NCBI RefSeq assembly: GCF_021513135.1
Contig: NZ_CP090981.1
Span: forward strand, 1,674,001 to 1,738,000
Source: Vibrio sp. SS-MA-C1-2
Lineage (GTDB): Bacteria > Pseudomonadota > Gammaproteobacteria > Enterobacterales > Vibrionaceae
Length of the DNA: 64,000 nucleotides
Direction of reading: 5' to 3'
Numbering within the stretch: the first letter of the stretch is position 1; each line of letters starts with the position of its first letter. The notes beneath the pieces are model-generated. The model was not told the DNA's origin and did not search any database. It saw only the letters and a program-made list of their open reading frames with translations. The translations under genes were made by a program, and so were the position numbers. This document shows, piece by piece, positions 63,313 through 64,000 of the stretch.

Positions 63313-64000
63313 TTAGTTATTAGTTGAAAGTACGTGTGATCTGTTTGCTTTCATCAATGTGTAATAAAGTCCCGCACCTAAGATAGCGCCAATAATCCAA
63401 CCAAAACCGTTGAATATAGTAAGTGCAGGTACCCAGATTGTTGCGACAGCAAAGATCGCGGAGATTAAAGCTGAGAAAATAGCGATACGGTTCCAACCAT
63501 TATTATAGTAATAACGTGAGTCAGGCGAAGAAGAGAAGAGATCTTGAACATCTAGTTCTTCTTTTTTTAACAGGTAATAATCTGCCATCATGATTCCGTA
63601 GATTGGCGCTAGCATTGCACCCAAGCTATTTACAAATCCCGCAATACCAATTTGACTTATCACAGAGACCCAAAGTGCACCAATAAAGAAAGAGATAATG
63701 GAAGTTAGTATGCCACCTTGTTTAAAGTTGATTTTTTCTGGCATTAGATTTGCCAAGCCATAAGCTGAAGGGATAAAGTTTGCAACGAGATTAATACCCA
63801 CAGTAGCAGCAAAGAAACAGATAGCGGCGACGATGGTTAGGATTGGATTATTAACTCGTTCTATGATGTCAGCCGGATTTGTTAGGTTTTCACCAAATAC
63901 AACGGCAGTGCCTGCAGTGACAAAGAGGGCGATAATCGAGAAGATTAAAACATTACCAGGTAAACCATACCAATTTCCTTTTTTCAACTCAGCTTCAGTT
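63313..64000 (-). CDS. NCS1-family nucleobase/hydantoin permease, C-terminal part (cut by window edge)
   Basis: The frame is open to the window end (TEAELKKGNWYGLPGNVLIF onward), so about 229 C-terminal residues are seen and the start lies outside. GINLVANFIPSAYGLANLMP, FFIGALWV and LAPIYGIMMADYYLLKKEEL are NCS1 signatures (CodB, PucI, allantoin and uracil permeases). Cation-coupled uptake of a purine, pyrimidine or allantoin is likely. Placement beside urease suggests supply of a compound whose breakdown gives urea. Confidence 0.88.
   Translation of the reverse strand, partial: TEAELKKGNWYGLPGNVLIFSIIALFVTAGTAVVFGENLTNPADIIERVNNPILTIVAAICFFAATVGINLVANFIPSAYGLANLMPEKINFKQGGILTSIISFFIGALWVSVISQIGIAGFVNSLGAMLAPIYGIMMADYYLLKKEELDVQDLFSSSPDSRYYYNNGWNRIAIFSALISAIFAVATIWVPALTIFNGFGWIIGAILGAGLYYTLMKANRSHVLSTNN

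Overview
The window is AT-rich chromosomal DNA from a marine gammaproteobacterium of the Vibrionaceae. A Photobacterium-like genome, perhaps near P. damselae, is the best guess; this is inference from gene content (YciU, DNA polymerase II, PepT, MsrAB, GlyGly-CTERM nuclease, urease) and from the repeat family described below, not from a marker gene. No prophage, insertion sequence or CRISPR array is visible.

Layout. (1) 1-5.7 kb: start of a NapC/NirT-type cytochrome gene with a perfect FNR-type box, a DUF4056-type lipoprotein, yciU, polB, a possible 26-residue protein and tRNA-Ser(UGA). (2) 5.8-11.3 kb: sugar locus of IIA-IIB-IIC (Ula-like PTS), SIS phosphosugar protein and GntR/HutC regulator, with a secreted jellyroll-like protein gene whose signal peptide is frameshifted. 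(3) 11.8-21.3 kb: MltF-like lytic transglycosylase, M14 carboxypeptidase, two HAD phosphatases, a globin-coupled diguanylate cyclase, a 54-residue protein, a metallophosphoesterase and MsrAB. (4) 21.7-29.4 kb: exported cluster with a chitin-binding PKD metzincin, a Tat-exported DUF1552 protein, and three reading frames that look like one broken exported oxidoreductase (PQQ dehydrogenase, c-type heme, DUF1592/1588/1585). (5) 29.5-34.3 kb: purine salvage (adenine deaminase, deoD), a truncated MFS transporter, a lipoprotein and an esterase-like protein. (6) 34.6-41.7 kb: GAF protein, complete Dpp/Opp-type ABC importer and a GT4 glycosyltransferase preceded by interlocked inverted repeats. (7) 41.9-48.3 kb: CpxP/Spy-like protein with a CpxR-like box, pepT-MFS pair under a perfect CRP box, and an ExeM/NucH nuclease. 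(8) 48.5-55.5 kb: SDR, TRAP P-Q-M importer, TAXI-TRAP importer. (9) 55.7-64 kb: urease operon ureD-A-B-C-E-J-F-G, a YfcC-type transporter and the end of an NCS1 permease.

Two themes cross the window. First, about 20 copies or fragments of an ERIC-like palindromic repeat (full form about 125-130 bp, short form about 80 bp) lie between genes and often abut coding ends: one supplies the last codons and stop of the cyclase, one ends 9 bases before the polB start, and one sits at the break of the truncated MFS gene. Second, several genes are broken by one-base shifts or truncation (signal peptide of the 5.8 kb gene, ureJ, the oxidoreductase twice, the MFS gene), while apparent housekeeping genes are intact. 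Either this genome is losing accessory exported and transport functions, or some shifts are assembly errors; raw reads would tell.

Functionally the window is dominated by nutrient capture and nitrogen/purine use: NCS1 permease, adenine deaminase, DeoD and urease could form a purine-to-ammonia route, alongside peptide uptake (ABC, PepT, carboxypeptidase) and nucleic-acid scavenging (ExeM).
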